20,351 nucleotides of DNA from Planctomycetota bacterium (GTDB taxonomy: Bacteria > Planctomycetota > Phycisphaerae > Sedimentisphaerales > Anaerobacaceae). Each line of letters begins with the position of its first letter. The stretch's first letter is position 1. The notes beneath the pieces were generated by a model. That model did no database searches, had not been told where the DNA came from, and was given only the letters and a program-made list of their open reading frames with translations. Of this stretch, positions 1 to 6,723 are shown one piece after another. The DNA lies in contig JADFHU010000011.1 in the NCBI GenBank assembly GCA_022567055.1, positions 1 through 20,351 on the forward strand. The letters are read 5' to 3'. The translations under genes were made by a program, and so were the position numbers.

Positions 1-1
1 C

Positions 2-673
2 TTCAAATATGTGGAGGGTATGAAGTTCGTAGGAGAGGTCGCCGAACGCTTTAAGGCCCTGCGTGACAAGCATGGCCCGGGCGTCGACATCGGCATCGAT
101 TTTCACGGCGCCGTCCAACCCCCAACGGCCATGCTCCTGGTCAAAGCGCTGGAACCCTATCAACCCTGGTTCTACGAGGAAATCGTCCAAGCACTGAACG
201 TCGATGTGATGGCCGAGATCGCCAGGAAAACCCACATACCCATCGCCACGGGCGAACGCATTTTTACCAAATGGGGATTCCGGGAGATTCTCGAAAAACG
301 CGCCGCCACCATCCTGCAGCCGGATGTCTGCTACGCGGGAGGGATTACCGAACTCAAGATCATCGCCGGTATGGCCGAGGCCTACTACTCTCCTCTTGCC
401 CCTCACAATCCTCAAGGTCCCTGCGCGCTCGCAGCCAGCCTACAGATTGCCGCCTCGATCCCGAACTTCCTCGTTCAAGAACGAGGAGACAACGAATACG
501 TTGACTTGCTGGCCAAGCCAATGCCTCCTGTCACCAACGGGCATCGGCCTCTGCTGACCGATCCCGGCCTGGGGATCACCATCGACGAAGACAAACTCAT
601 GGCCCAAGTGGGCGAACCCAGACCCTACCGAGCACGTTTCGATCCCGACGACGGATCGGTGGTGGATTGGTAG
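2..673 (+). CDS. dgoD: D-galactonate dehydratase-like enolase-superfamily enzyme, 5' end cut off by window
   Basis: Mandelate racemase/muconate-lactonizing type enzyme, probably dehydrating D-galactonate (or a related sugar acid) to the 2-keto-3-deoxy acid in the cytoplasm. About 224 residues are visible, the C-terminal barrel; the reading frame is open to the window edge, so about 150 residues are missing. Counting from base 2, the visible residues are D33 and H35 (DFH), E59 (WFYEE), E85 (TGER), H135 (PHNPQGP) and E160 (LVQE). From memory, E. coli DgoD has D183, H185, E209, E235, H285 and E310, a constant offset of 150 for all six, so metal ligands and catalytic bases are all kept with exact spacing. 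A GTG at base 11 can be read as a start but would delete half the fold. Another sugar-acid dehydratase of the same subgroup is possible. It converges with the protease gene downstream; no clear terminator lies between them. Confidence 0.87.
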   Translation, partial: FKYVEGMKFVGEVAERFKALRDKHGPGVDIGIDFHGAVQPPTAMLLVKALEPYQPWFYEEIVQALNVDVMAEIARKTHIPIATGERIFTKWGFREILEKRAATILQPDVCYAGGITELKIIAGMAEAYYSPLAPHNPQGPCALAASLQIAASIPNFLVQERGDNEYVDLLAKPMPPVTNGHRPLLTDPGLGITIDEDKLMAQVGEPRPYRARFDPDDGSVVDW

Positions 674-716
674 ATGATTGATCCCTAGGAACAGCCCGCA
701 GGAAAATGCCGACCCG

Positions 717-1448
717 TTATCGACGCTCTCCCAGGGCGCTGCGCATGGCTGCAATCCGTTCCCTGACAGGTGGATGCGAACGAAAGTATGGGTAGAGTGC
801 CTCCAAGTCGCCCTCTACGTCGGCCTGGGAGCACGCCAGCAGCAGTTGCTCTGCGCTCGACGCATCATACCCCGCTGCCCGACTCAGCCGTGCCGCAAAC
901 GCGTCTGCCTCCAGCTCCCGCTCGTGGGAGTGCACATTCTGGATGGCGCCAATGCCCACTTTCCGCGCCCAAGCACCCACGGCGCCGCGGGCAATTGTCA
1001 GATTTGATGCGACTGAAACTGCCGAGTCGAGCATGATGCGCTCCATCGTATGCCCCTTGAGGATGTGCGCCAATTCATGCGCCAACACAAACGCGACCTG
1101 AGATTCGGTACTCCGGCACAGGTCCAGCATCGAGTCCGTGACAAAGACGTGTCCTCCAGGCAACGCAAAGGCATTCGGCAGTCGATCGTCCACGACGGTA
1201 AAGACAAACTCACGGCGCTGACCTCGCAAACGCGCGGACAATCTTTCGCCAATCTGCACAACGAGAGACTGCAATTTTCGTTCGGATCGAGTGAGCTGCG
1301 CCAGCACCTCCTGAGCAAGGTCCTGGCCAACGGTTTTTTCAGCCGTCATCATCTCCTGCTCGGTTCCAAACAGGGTCTGCCAAACCCACCTGCCCTTGCG
1401 CACCTTGGGACCCACACTTCGCCCCAACTGATAGAAAAATCCGGCCAC
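717..1448 (-). CDS. M48 family zinc metalloprotease
   Basis: A 243-residue M48-type zinc endopeptidase (Oma1/BepA/LoiP relatives, usually protein quality control). The zinc site is HELAH at residues 124-128, with the third ligand E178 in the RELEAD segment. An SHPP motif at 224-227 is typical of the C-terminal end of the family. No signal peptide, lipobox or membrane helix is visible, so the protein looks cytoplasmic or peripheral, unlike the lipoprotein members. The frame is open to an ATG at 1562, but I choose GTG 1448: AGGAGG (1455-1460) sits six bases ahead of it, the predicted promoter lies inside the longer version, and the protein then begins VAGFFYQLGR as family members seem to. The substrate cannot be told from sequence. 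It is divergent from the coiled-coil gene at 1776. Confidence 0.88.
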   Translation of the reverse strand: MAGFFYQLGRSVGPKVRKGRWVWQTLFGTEQEMMTAEKTVGQDLAQEVLAQLTRSERKLQSLVVQIGERLSARLRGQRREFVFTVVDDRLPNAFALPGGHVFVTDSMLDLCRSTESQVAFVLAHELAHILKGHTMERIMLDSAVSVASNLTIARGAVGAWARKVGIGAIQNVHSHERELEADAFAARLSRAAGYDASSAEQLLLACSQADVEGDLEALYPYFRSHPPVRERIAAMRSALGERR

Positions 1449-1454
1449 ACCAGG

Positions 1455-1508
1455 CCTCCTAATCGATAGGTTCGGTAGAATGTATCCTGCTCCCGCACCT
1501 ACTGTCAA
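1455..1508 (-). promoter_or_regulatory. Promoter and ribosome site of the M48 protease gene
   Basis: On the minus strand a perfect TTGACA (1503-1508) is followed after 18 bases by TACATT (1479-1484, four of six -10 matches). Transcription would start near 1472, giving a leader of about 23 bases with AGGAGG at 1455-1460, six bases ahead of GTG 1448. The signals fit each other and exclude the longer reading from 1562. Confidence 0.62.
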
Positions 1509-1684
1509 GGATCGTGAGCATTCTCCGTCGTCCCCAATAGCTTCATCCCCTGCACATGTCACAGCCCGGAGATCCGGTAAGGGCGGTATAGGGCCTAGAA
1601 ACCATGCACCTCTCGCAGCCCGTCGAACGGAGCAATTACTTTCCGCAATAACGCCAATTTCCCACCACGTCCCCGAAATCGGCT

Positions 1685-1712
1685 TTGTTCTGAGGGGCCG
1701 CCGCGATATAAT
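1685..1712 (+). promoter_or_regulatory. Sigma-70-type promoter of the coiled-coil gene
   Basis: A perfect -10 box TATAAT (1707-1712) is preceded at 16 bases by TTGTTC (1685-1690), a weak -35. The predicted transcript starts near 1719, about 57 bases before the ATG at 1776. Confidence 0.5.
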
Positions 1713-1775
1713 TGGGGTCAGCTCGACTGGGACTGAAACTCAAACAGGACATCATGACTGAGGAGGACGTGACGA

Positions 1776-2045
1776 ATGGATGAAGCGAAGTTTGAACACA
1801 AACTGAACGACCTGGTCAAGGAATTCGGTTCCAACACAAATCCGCAAACACAGAGACTGGCCGATCTTGCCCAGCAAGCCAAGGAAAGCCACAATGAACT
1901 CCGAAAAAGCATCAGCAACCTACAAGAGGTTTTGGACTACCTCAGGGTGTGTATTAAATATCAAGCATTTGACCTTGAAGCCACCCGTCGGGAAAACAGC
2001 TACTTAAAAAAGCTGATCGAAGAGAACAACAACGACAGTAAGTAG
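1776..2045 (+). CDS. Small coiled-coil protein of unknown function
   Basis: An 89-residue, highly charged protein with no signal peptide or membrane segment. Residues from about 25 to 85 are rich in E, K, Q, L and R with leucine/isoleucine spacing that suggests one long helix or two helices forming a coiled coil; one cysteine (C59) lies in the middle. The start is well supported: AGGAGG at 1761-1766 is nine bases ahead of ATG 1776. The gene forms its own unit, with a TATAAT promoter upstream and a strong terminator 29 bases after the stop. The DYLRxCIKYxxFDLEATRREN stretch reminds me of a small conserved family in planctomycete genomes, but that is memory, not a search. Function unknown. Confidence 0.8.
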   Translation: MDEAKFEHKLNDLVKEFGSNTNPQTQRLADLAQQAKESHNELRKSISNLQEVLDYLRVCIKYQAFDLEATRRENSYLKKLIEENNNDSK

Positions 2046-2074
2046 ATACGAACTCACAAGCTTTCATCTTTCGA

Positions 2075-2112
2075 CAAGGGCGTATTCGATCTGAATACGC
2101 CCTTGCCTTTTT
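2075..2112 (+). terminator. Intrinsic terminator after the coiled-coil gene
   Basis: A perfect 13-bp stem (2075-2087 with 2093-2105, arm CAAGGGCGTATTC) closes a five-base loop GATCT and is followed by five T (2108-2112). It ends the single-gene unit and isolates it from the deaminase. Confidence 0.88.
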
Positions 2113-2218
2113 GGGTCGCTGCAAGCCAATCGGCCTTTCCAAAACACTCATCATTTCGTCTCGCGACGCCGATAAGGAAACAGTAGACATGACGCAATCG
2201 ATCTAAGAGACCGGCAAG

Positions 2219-2776
2219 ATGAATCCAACCAGAAATGTTATCTCCATTCACCTGCCCGAGTGGTTTTCTGACTTTATGGCGGCCCAGGGCAACACCTTCC
2301 CTTCGAAGGAGGAGCGCATGAGACTCGCGATTAACTTGGCTAAAAAGAACGTCGAGCACGACACGGGCGGCCCCTTTGGCGCCGTCATTTGCTCGACGCA
2401 GACAGGTCAGTTGGTCGCAGCCGGTATCAATATCGTGACCACCGCGCACTGCTCCCTTGCTCACGCCGAAATGGTCGCATTGGCCCTGGCGCAGCAGTCA
2501 CGCAAAAGCCATGTCCTCACGGAATGCGAACTTGCCAGCAGCACTGAGCCCTGTGCCATGTGCCTAGGCGCCATTCCCTGGTCCGGCGTCCAGAGTCTTC
2601 TCTGTGGCGCGCGAGGGGCCGACGCCGAGGCCATTGGATTCGACGAAGGGACCAAGCCGAGACAGTGGGGCGCGGCCTTGGAGCGGCGCGGCGTTCAAGT
2701 GACACGGGACATCCTGCGAGACGAGGCGCGGGCCGTTCTACACGCCTACAAGCAGAGGGGCGGACCGATTTACTGA
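2219..2776 (+). CDS. Nucleoside deaminase (CDA/GuaD-like)
   Basis: A 185-residue cytidine-deaminase-fold enzyme likely to deaminate a purine or related base/nucleoside in the cytoplasm. The signature is complete: GGPFGAVI near 50-57, HAE at 82-84 (zinc ligand H82, proton shuttle E84) and PCAMC at 111-115 (zinc ligands C112, C115), followed by LGAIPWSGV and GFDEGTKP. This is closer to GuaD-type nucleoside deaminases than to tRNA deaminase TadA, and the length suits the 180-190 residue subgroup that has an extra N-terminal segment (EWFSDFM ... EERMRLAI). ATG 2219 has only a poor ribosome site; ATG 2275 is an alternative but would cut that segment. The substrate is not decided by the sequence. 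It follows the terminator at 2075-2112, so it probably has its own promoter, which I could not place. Confidence 0.88.
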   Translation: MNPTRNVISIHLPEWFSDFMAAQGNTFPSKEERMRLAINLAKKNVEHDTGGPFGAVICSTQTGQLVAAGINIVTTAHCSLAHAEMVALALAQQSRKSHVLTECELASSTEPCAMCLGAIPWSGVQSLLCGARGADAEAIGFDEGTKPRQWGAALERRGVQVTRDILRDEARAVLHAYKQRGGPIY

Positions 2777-2845
2777 GCATCCAGGGAGGAGCACTTTTCT
2801 CTTTTCTCCTGGGGGACTCCCCTCCTATACTCGGTTCATGTTTAG

Positions 2846-3017
2846 AAGTCATCCCAAGACCTGTTTTGTAACGAGATTGAGCGAAAAGGCCGCGGTCAAG
2901 GCGGAGGTGAAAAAGGCTCGGAGGCGTACTGAAGTACGTCGAGAACCTTTTTCGCCGACAACGCCGATCCACGGACTTTGCAGCCAATCGCAGTCGAAAG
3001 AGGTCTTGGGATGACTT
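2846..3017. repeat. 172-bp imperfect palindrome, REP/MITE-like
   Basis: The two ends are perfect 17-base inverted repeats (AAGTCATCCCAAGACCT at 2846-2862 and its complement at 3001-3017). The centre is CGTAC-TGAA-GTACG (2925-2938), and the midpoint of the ends falls exactly on the midpoint of the centre (2931.5). Between them, 2906-2919 pairs with 2943-2956 apart from one mismatch and one G-U. The rest of the arms also align loosely. No transposase and no clear target duplication are seen. The right end contains the ribosome site and start codon of the next gene. Confidence 0.82.
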
Positions 3018-4012
3018 CCAGGTCCTTGCTGGATCTCTATACGCGCTACTACCTGGTCGGCATCGTCGTCGTAGGCGTGCTTGCTTTCTTTGTGCCGGCG
3101 CCCTTTGCCAAAATCGGGAGCCACGAGTTGTTGGTGTTGGGGGAGAGGTTTTTTGTCCTCACGACAAACAAACTCTTCTTTGGGTTGACCATGTTCGGCA
3201 TCGGCGCCGTCCTCAAACGTGAGGACTTTAGGCACGTCGCACGCCACCCCTCAATCGTCTTCATTGGTGTCTGTGCGCAGTTTACGCTGATGCCCTTGGG
3301 GGCCTATCTCTTTACCAAGGCGTTCCATTTAGACAGGGAGCTGGCCATTGGCCTGATTTTGACGGGATGTGCACCGGGCGCCATGACAAGCAACGTCATG
3401 TGTTATCTTGCGAAGGCAGATACGGCCTATTCGGTGTCTCTCACCACGGTCTCGACACTGTTGTGTCCCCTGTTGACGCCGATTCTCCTCCAATGGTTGG
3501 TGGGATCTGAGCTGAATATCCCCTTTGTTCAGCAGTTCTTCGGTCTGTTCGTCACAGTGGTTCTACCCTTGCTGATGGGTTTCTGGGCCCGACAGCTTCT
3601 CTCAGAAAAGATGGAACGCATACTGCCGGTGTTTCCCGCCCTCTCTGTGACATTCATCATCTTCATCTGTGCCTATGTCATTGCCAAGAATCAGGCCCGC
3701 TTGCAGGATCTGACGAGTGCCCTGTTTGCCACTATCCTCTGCTTGAACCTCTACGGCTTGGCGGCAGGCTATGGCGTGGGAAAGGTCTTCGGTTTCATCC
3801 CACAGCGACGTCGAACCCTCGCCATTGAAATCGGCATGCAAAATGCCGGCCTGGGCGTTATTCTGGCAACGAGTCTGGCAGATGAAGGAAAGGCCAGCGA
3901 TCTGATTACCCTGCCCCCGGTGCTGTTCGTATTCATCTGCATCATCACCGCTTCGGCCCTCTCCGCCTATTGGCAGAGGGGGGTGCCCGAGGCGGGAATT
4001 AGTAATCAGTAA
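3011..4012 (+). CDS. Bile acid:sodium symporter (BASS) family transporter
   Basis: A 333-residue integral membrane protein with about nine or ten hydrophobic segments spread over its length, as usual for BASS proteins (10 helices). Family marks are the GCAPGAMTSNVMCYLAKAD stretch, in the position of the discontinuous helix that binds sodium, and EIGMQNAGLGVILA in the second half. Likely role: sodium-coupled uptake or export of an organic acid; the substrate is unknown. I chose ATG 3011, with AGAGG seven bases upstream; a TTG at 2978 would add 11 residues encoded inside the palindrome. The ribosome site and first codons are part of the palindrome arm. The last codons (ISNQ, stop) overlap the inverted partner of the heptamer repeat downstream. 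Confidence 0.85.
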   Translation: MTSRSLLDLYTRYYLVGIVVVGVLAFFVPAPFAKIGSHELLVLGERFFVLTTNKLFFGLTMFGIGAVLKREDFRHVARHPSIVFIGVCAQFTLMPLGAYLFTKAFHLDRELAIGLILTGCAPGAMTSNVMCYLAKADTAYSVSLTTVSTLLCPLLTPILLQWLVGSELNIPFVQQFFGLFVTVVLPLLMGFWARQLLSEKMERILPVFPALSVTFIIFICAYVIAKNQARLQDLTSALFATILCLNLYGLAAGYGVGKVFGFIPQRRRTLAIEIGMQNAGLGVILATSLADEGKASDLITLPPVLFVFICIITASALSAYWQRGVPEAGISNQ

Positions 4013-4112
4013 ACAGTGGGCGATCTTACGGCCTAACCGAGAAAATCGACAACCGCTCAGCAATTACCGACTACCGACTACTGATCACCGATTACTGATT
4101 ACTGATTACTGT
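4002..4112. repeat. Tandem heptamer array with an inverted partner in the end of the symporter gene
   Basis: Seven degenerate heptamers lie head to tail at 4064-4112 (TTACCGA, CTACCGA, CTACTGA, TCACCGA, TTACTGA, TTACTGA, TTACTGT). Bases 4002-4017, which include the symporter stop codon, match the complement of 4094-4109 at 15 of 16 positions, so the transcript could fold into a long-looped hairpin. Confidence 0.8.
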
Positions 4113-4147
4113 TCACAGGGCGGTTAGCCTTTTAGATTGGCCTGGGC

Positions 4148-4177
4148 CCATAGGTGTCGATAAGATGTCACCTATGG
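4148..4177 (+). promoter_or_regulatory. Hairpin over the truA ribosome site
   Basis: A perfect 9-bp inverted repeat (CCATAGGTG at 4148-4156, CACCTATGG at 4169-4177) with a 12-base loop. The 5' arm holds the only good ribosome site (AGGTG, 4152-4156), the loop holds ATG 4165, and the 3' arm holds the alternative ATG 4174. If it forms in RNA it would restrain translation. Confidence 0.5.
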
Positions 4178-4926
4178 AGCGCCGCAAGATAAAACTGACC
4201 ATTGGCTATGACGGCACCAACTACCACGGCTGGCAGGTTCAGCCCGGTTATTGCACGCTCCAAGAGACGCTCTGTCAGGCAGCCACCTCACTGGTCGGTC
4301 GCAAGACCCACGTCCACGGGGCCAGTCGCACGGATGCCGGCGTGCACGCCCTGGGGCAATCGGGGCTCATCGAGGTGGCCGGTCCCATCCCCACCGAGAA
4401 CTTTCCCAAAGCCCTGACCGATCGACTTCCCGAGGACATCGCCGTCACGGACGCCTGCGAGGTCGATCGCCGCTTCGATCTGATCGGTGATGTCACCCGC
4501 AAGCTCTACCGCTACACGCTGTGCGTGAGCAAACCGCGTCCGGTCATGAGGACCCGTTACTGCTGGCACCTGCCGGGCTCCATCGACATCGCCGCCATGC
4601 AGCAAGCCGCTCGGCACCTGGTCGGCGAACAGAACTTCAAGTCGATGGCCTCCGGCGCGGATGCCCGTCAGAGCGCCATGCGCACACTCTTTCGATGTGA
4701 CGTCACGGAGGAAATCGAGGGAATGAATCACTGGGTGCGGGTGGACGTGGAGGGCAATGGTTTCCTCTATAACATGGCACGCAATATCGTGGGCACGCTG
4801 GTCGACATCGGACACGGACGGTGGGGTGCGGACCACATGCCGGCGATATTGAAGGCGCAGGATCGCAGCGCCGCGGGACAGTTGGCCCCGGCGCGGGGCC
4901 TCTGTCTGATGTGGATCAAGTACTGA
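4165..4926 (+). CDS. truA: tRNA pseudouridine(38-40) synthase TruA
   Basis: A 253-residue enzyme that isomerises uridines 38-40 in the anticodon arm of tRNAs. The catalytic aspartate is D57 in the GASRTDAGVHA motif. Other family marks are the N-terminal IGYDGTNYHGWQ, the KLYRYTL segment in the middle, and the C-terminal GNGFLYNMARNIVGTLVDIG followed by APARGLCL. Length and order are those of a full TruA. ATG 4165 is preferred, with AGGTG eight bases upstream; ATG 4174 would remove three residues and has no ribosome site. The glycosyltransferase gene follows after 33 bases on the same strand, so the two are probably co-transcribed, though they have no evident functional link. Confidence 0.95.
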   Translation: MSPMERRKIKLTIGYDGTNYHGWQVQPGYCTLQETLCQAATSLVGRKTHVHGASRTDAGVHALGQSGLIEVAGPIPTENFPKALTDRLPEDIAVTDACEVDRRFDLIGDVTRKLYRYTLCVSKPRPVMRTRYCWHLPGSIDIAAMQQAARHLVGEQNFKSMASGADARQSAMRTLFRCDVTEEIEGMNHWVRVDVEGNGFLYNMARNIVGTLVDIGHGRWGADHMPAILKAQDRSAAGQLAPARGLCLMWIKY

Positions 4927-4959
4927 GGACGAGCAGGGATCAATCTAAGGAAAGCTTCT

Positions 4960-6123
4960 TTGAAGATTGTTCACATCATAACTCGTCTTATCGTGGGCGG
5001 CGCCCAAGAAAACACCTTGATCACCTGCCGACTCCTCGCCGAGCGAGGACACGATGTCACGCTTATCACCGGACCGGCCCTGGGACCCGAAGGGCAACTC
5101 TTTTCGCAGACGGAAGGGCAGAAGTACGGGACTTACGTGATCAAAGAACTGCGCCGGCCGATCGCGCCTCTGAAAGACTACATCAGTTATCACAAACTCA
5201 AAGGGATGCTGGAAGGATTGCAGCCGGACATCGTGCACACGCACTCCGCCAAGGGGGGCATCCTGGGGCGACGCGCGGCCTACCACATGGGAAAACACCG
5301 ACCCAAGATTGTGCACAGCGTGCACGGACTGTCATTTCATCCCTACCAAAACCCCATCATCAACCGGCTCTATGTCGCCGTCGAGCGGGCCACCGCCCGG
5401 TACACCGACCACTTCATGACCGTGGCGGATGCCATGACCTCGCAGTCCCTGGCCGTGGGAATCGGCCGCCACAAGCCCTATACCACGGCCTACTCCGCCA
5501 TAGACGAGGCGCCCTTTCTAAAGCCCATCTCCGAGCCGCAGCGGCAGGCCTTTCGGGAGAGACACGACATTCATGAAGACGCCACCGTGCTGGTCTGCGT
5601 GGCGCGGCTCTTCATGCTTAAGGGCCACGACTACATCATTGAGTCCGCTGCTGCGCTGGCCCGGCGATTTCCCCAGGCCCTATGGCTCTTCGTGGGTGAC
5701 GGCAACTTGACTGCAAGCCATCGGGAGAGAATCAAAAAGATGGGCCTAGAGGATCGCTTCAGGTTCACCGGTCTCCTACAGCCCGACGAGGTCCCGCTGG
5801 CGATCAAGGCCTCCGACATCCTAGTGCACTGTTCCCTCCGAGAAGGGCTGGCACGCACGCTGCCGCAGGCCATGCTCTGCAGCCGCCCTGCGATCAGCTT
5901 TGATGTGGACGGCGCGCGGGAGGTCGTGAACGACCAGACCGGGCGACTGGTGCGGCCGAAGCAGGTAGGCGATCTGGTCGAGGCCTGCGCCGAGTTGATC
6001 CAGGATCCGGCACTCCGAGAGCGACTGGGCCGCAATGGGCTGGAACAGGTGCGGGAGAAGTTCGCCCCGGCCAGGATGGTCGACACGATCGAGCGGGTCT
6101 ACCGGAGCCTGGTCCGCGAGTAG
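4960..6123 (+). CDS. Family 4 glycosyltransferase (GT-B fold)
   Basis: A 387-residue glycosyltransferase, probably adding a sugar from a nucleotide donor to a cell-surface glycan or lipid-linked acceptor. The N-terminal acceptor domain opens with MKIVHIITRLIVGGAQENTL; the C-terminal donor domain carries VARLFMLKGHDYIIE (about 214-228), FVGDGNL and the REGLARTLPQAM region (294-305). In the family's E-x7-E motif the first glutamate is E295 but the second position is Q303. The start is TTG 4960, supported by AAGGA (4947-4951) eight bases upstream; no ATG fits the conserved beginning. No membrane segment is seen. It lies 33 bases after truA, and a hexamer palindrome begins 17 bases after its stop codon. 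Confidence 0.9.
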   Translation: MKIVHIITRLIVGGAQENTLITCRLLAERGHDVTLITGPALGPEGQLFSQTEGQKYGTYVIKELRRPIAPLKDYISYHKLKGMLEGLQPDIVHTHSAKGGILGRRAAYHMGKHRPKIVHSVHGLSFHPYQNPIINRLYVAVERATARYTDHFMTVADAMTSQSLAVGIGRHKPYTTAYSAIDEAPFLKPISEPQRQAFRERHDIHEDATVLVCVARLFMLKGHDYIIESAAALARRFPQALWLFVGDGNLTASHRERIKKMGLEDRFRFTGLLQPDEVPLAIKASDILVHCSLREGLARTLPQAMLCSRPAISFDVDGAREVVNDQTGRLVRPKQVGDLVEACAELIQDPALRERLGRNGLEQVREKFAPARMVDTIERVYRSLVRE

Positions 6124-6140
6124 TGTAAGTCGACTCCGAT

Positions 6141-6219
6141 CGTTGTCGTTGTCGTAATCGTATTCGTGATCGAAACGGCCAATTGGGGTAATTGAGGTAT
6201 CGATTACGACAACGACAAC
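6141..6219 (+). repeat. Hexamer palindrome, copy 1
   Basis: A perfect 19-base inverted repeat (GTTGTCGTTGTCGTAATCG at 6142-6160 and its complement at 6201-6219) made of CGNNNN-type hexamers, with a 40-base loop containing ATCGAAAC and AATTG. It starts 17 bases after the glycosyltransferase stop and lies between convergent genes. A related copy is at 13564-13635 in opposite orientation. There is no T-run, so it is not a classic terminator. Confidence 0.85.
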
Positions 6220-6324
6220 CGCTGCGCTGACTACGATCACGAGGAGTGGTACACAGACTGGCACCTATGCGAGAACGATTCTGGACCACGCCTGTCAGTC
6301 TGACCCTCCCTCGATGCAGCCATC

Positions 6325-6723
6325 CTACTCATCGTCGCGTTTGGCGTAGGTAATGACCCGCAGTACGGCGCCTTGGGGATCCTGAAACACGCAGAAGCGG
6401 CCGTACTCCGGGATATCGGTTGGCGGGAGAAGGACCGTACCGCCCAAGCACGGGACGGCGGCCGCGGTGGCGTCCACATCGTCGACAGAGACGTAGGCGC
6501 CCCAGTGAGGGGTGCTATCGGATGGGAGCGTCTCAGGCATGGGACAGATGCCTCCGACGGGTTCGTCATCGACCTTGATGACGGTGTAGCTGTCGCCGCC
6601 TTCTGTCTGCAGATCTTCCAGTGTCCATCCCAGTAGTTTCTCGTAGAAGGCCTTGGCCTTCGCGACATCCGTGGTGGCCAACTCACACCAGCTAAATTTA
6701 CCCTGTGTTTCGACTCGATTCAT
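6325..6723 (-). CDS. VOC-family (glyoxalase/bleomycin-resistance-like) protein
   Basis: A 132-residue protein of one vicinal-oxygen-chelate unit of two beta-alpha-beta-beta-beta repeats: FSWCELATTDVAKAKAFYEKLLGW (10-33) begins the first and WGAYVSVDDVDATAAAV (74-90) the second, ending in FQDPQGAVLRVITY. Such proteins are dioxygenases, lyases, isomerases or drug binders; the reaction cannot be assigned, though E14 and H73 are possible metal ligands. I chose ATG 6723, preceded by GGAGAA. A longer reading from 6816 would run into the end of the pump gene and adds a cysteine-rich, non-family stretch. It lies 43 bases after the RND gene on the same strand and may be the last gene of that operon. 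Confidence 0.85.
   Translation of the reverse strand: MNRVETQGKFSWCELATTDVAKAKAFYEKLLGWTLEDLQTEGGDSYTVIKVDDEPVGGICPMPETLPSDSTPHWGAYVSVDDVDATAAAVPCLGGTVLLPPTDIPEYGRFCVFQDPQGAVLRVITYAKRDDE

Larger units (their letters stand above)
1449..1775. other. Divergent intergenic region, 327 bases
   Basis: This stretch separates the leftward protease gene from the rightward coiled-coil gene. It holds one promoter for each direction (1479-1508 minus, 1685-1712 plus). I see no convincing gene, RNA or repeat between 1510 and 1680. Confidence 0.6.

Noticed and set aside
1449..1562. 38-residue N-terminal extension of the M48 protease
   Set aside because: The predicted promoter lies inside it, while GTG 1448 has AGGAGG six bases upstream.
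1754..1783. Nine-codon upstream frame overlapping the start of the coiled-coil gene
   Set aside because: It contains the AGGAGG site itself and has no ribosome site of its own; very likely chance.
2777..2845. Possible terminator (CCAGG ... CCTGG) and a TATACT box after the deaminase
   Set aside because: The stem is short and interrupted with no T-run, and no matching -35 box precedes TATACT; too weak to list.
3001..3017. Target-site duplication for the 172-bp palindrome
   Set aside because: The bases flanking the two ends (TTTAG and CCAGG) do not form a direct repeat, so insertion by transposition is not shown.
4064..4112. CRISPR array
   Set aside because: The heptamers are head to tail without spacers; it is a simple tandem repeat.
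4821..5576. 251-codon open frame on the plus strand overlapping truA and the glycosyltransferase
   Set aside because: The other two frames carry clear conserved motifs through the same bases; this translation is R/H/A-rich with no recognisable domain.
6124..6324. Gene or classic terminator between the glycosyltransferase and VOC genes
   Set aside because: Only the hexamer palindrome is seen; no credible reading frame and no T-run.
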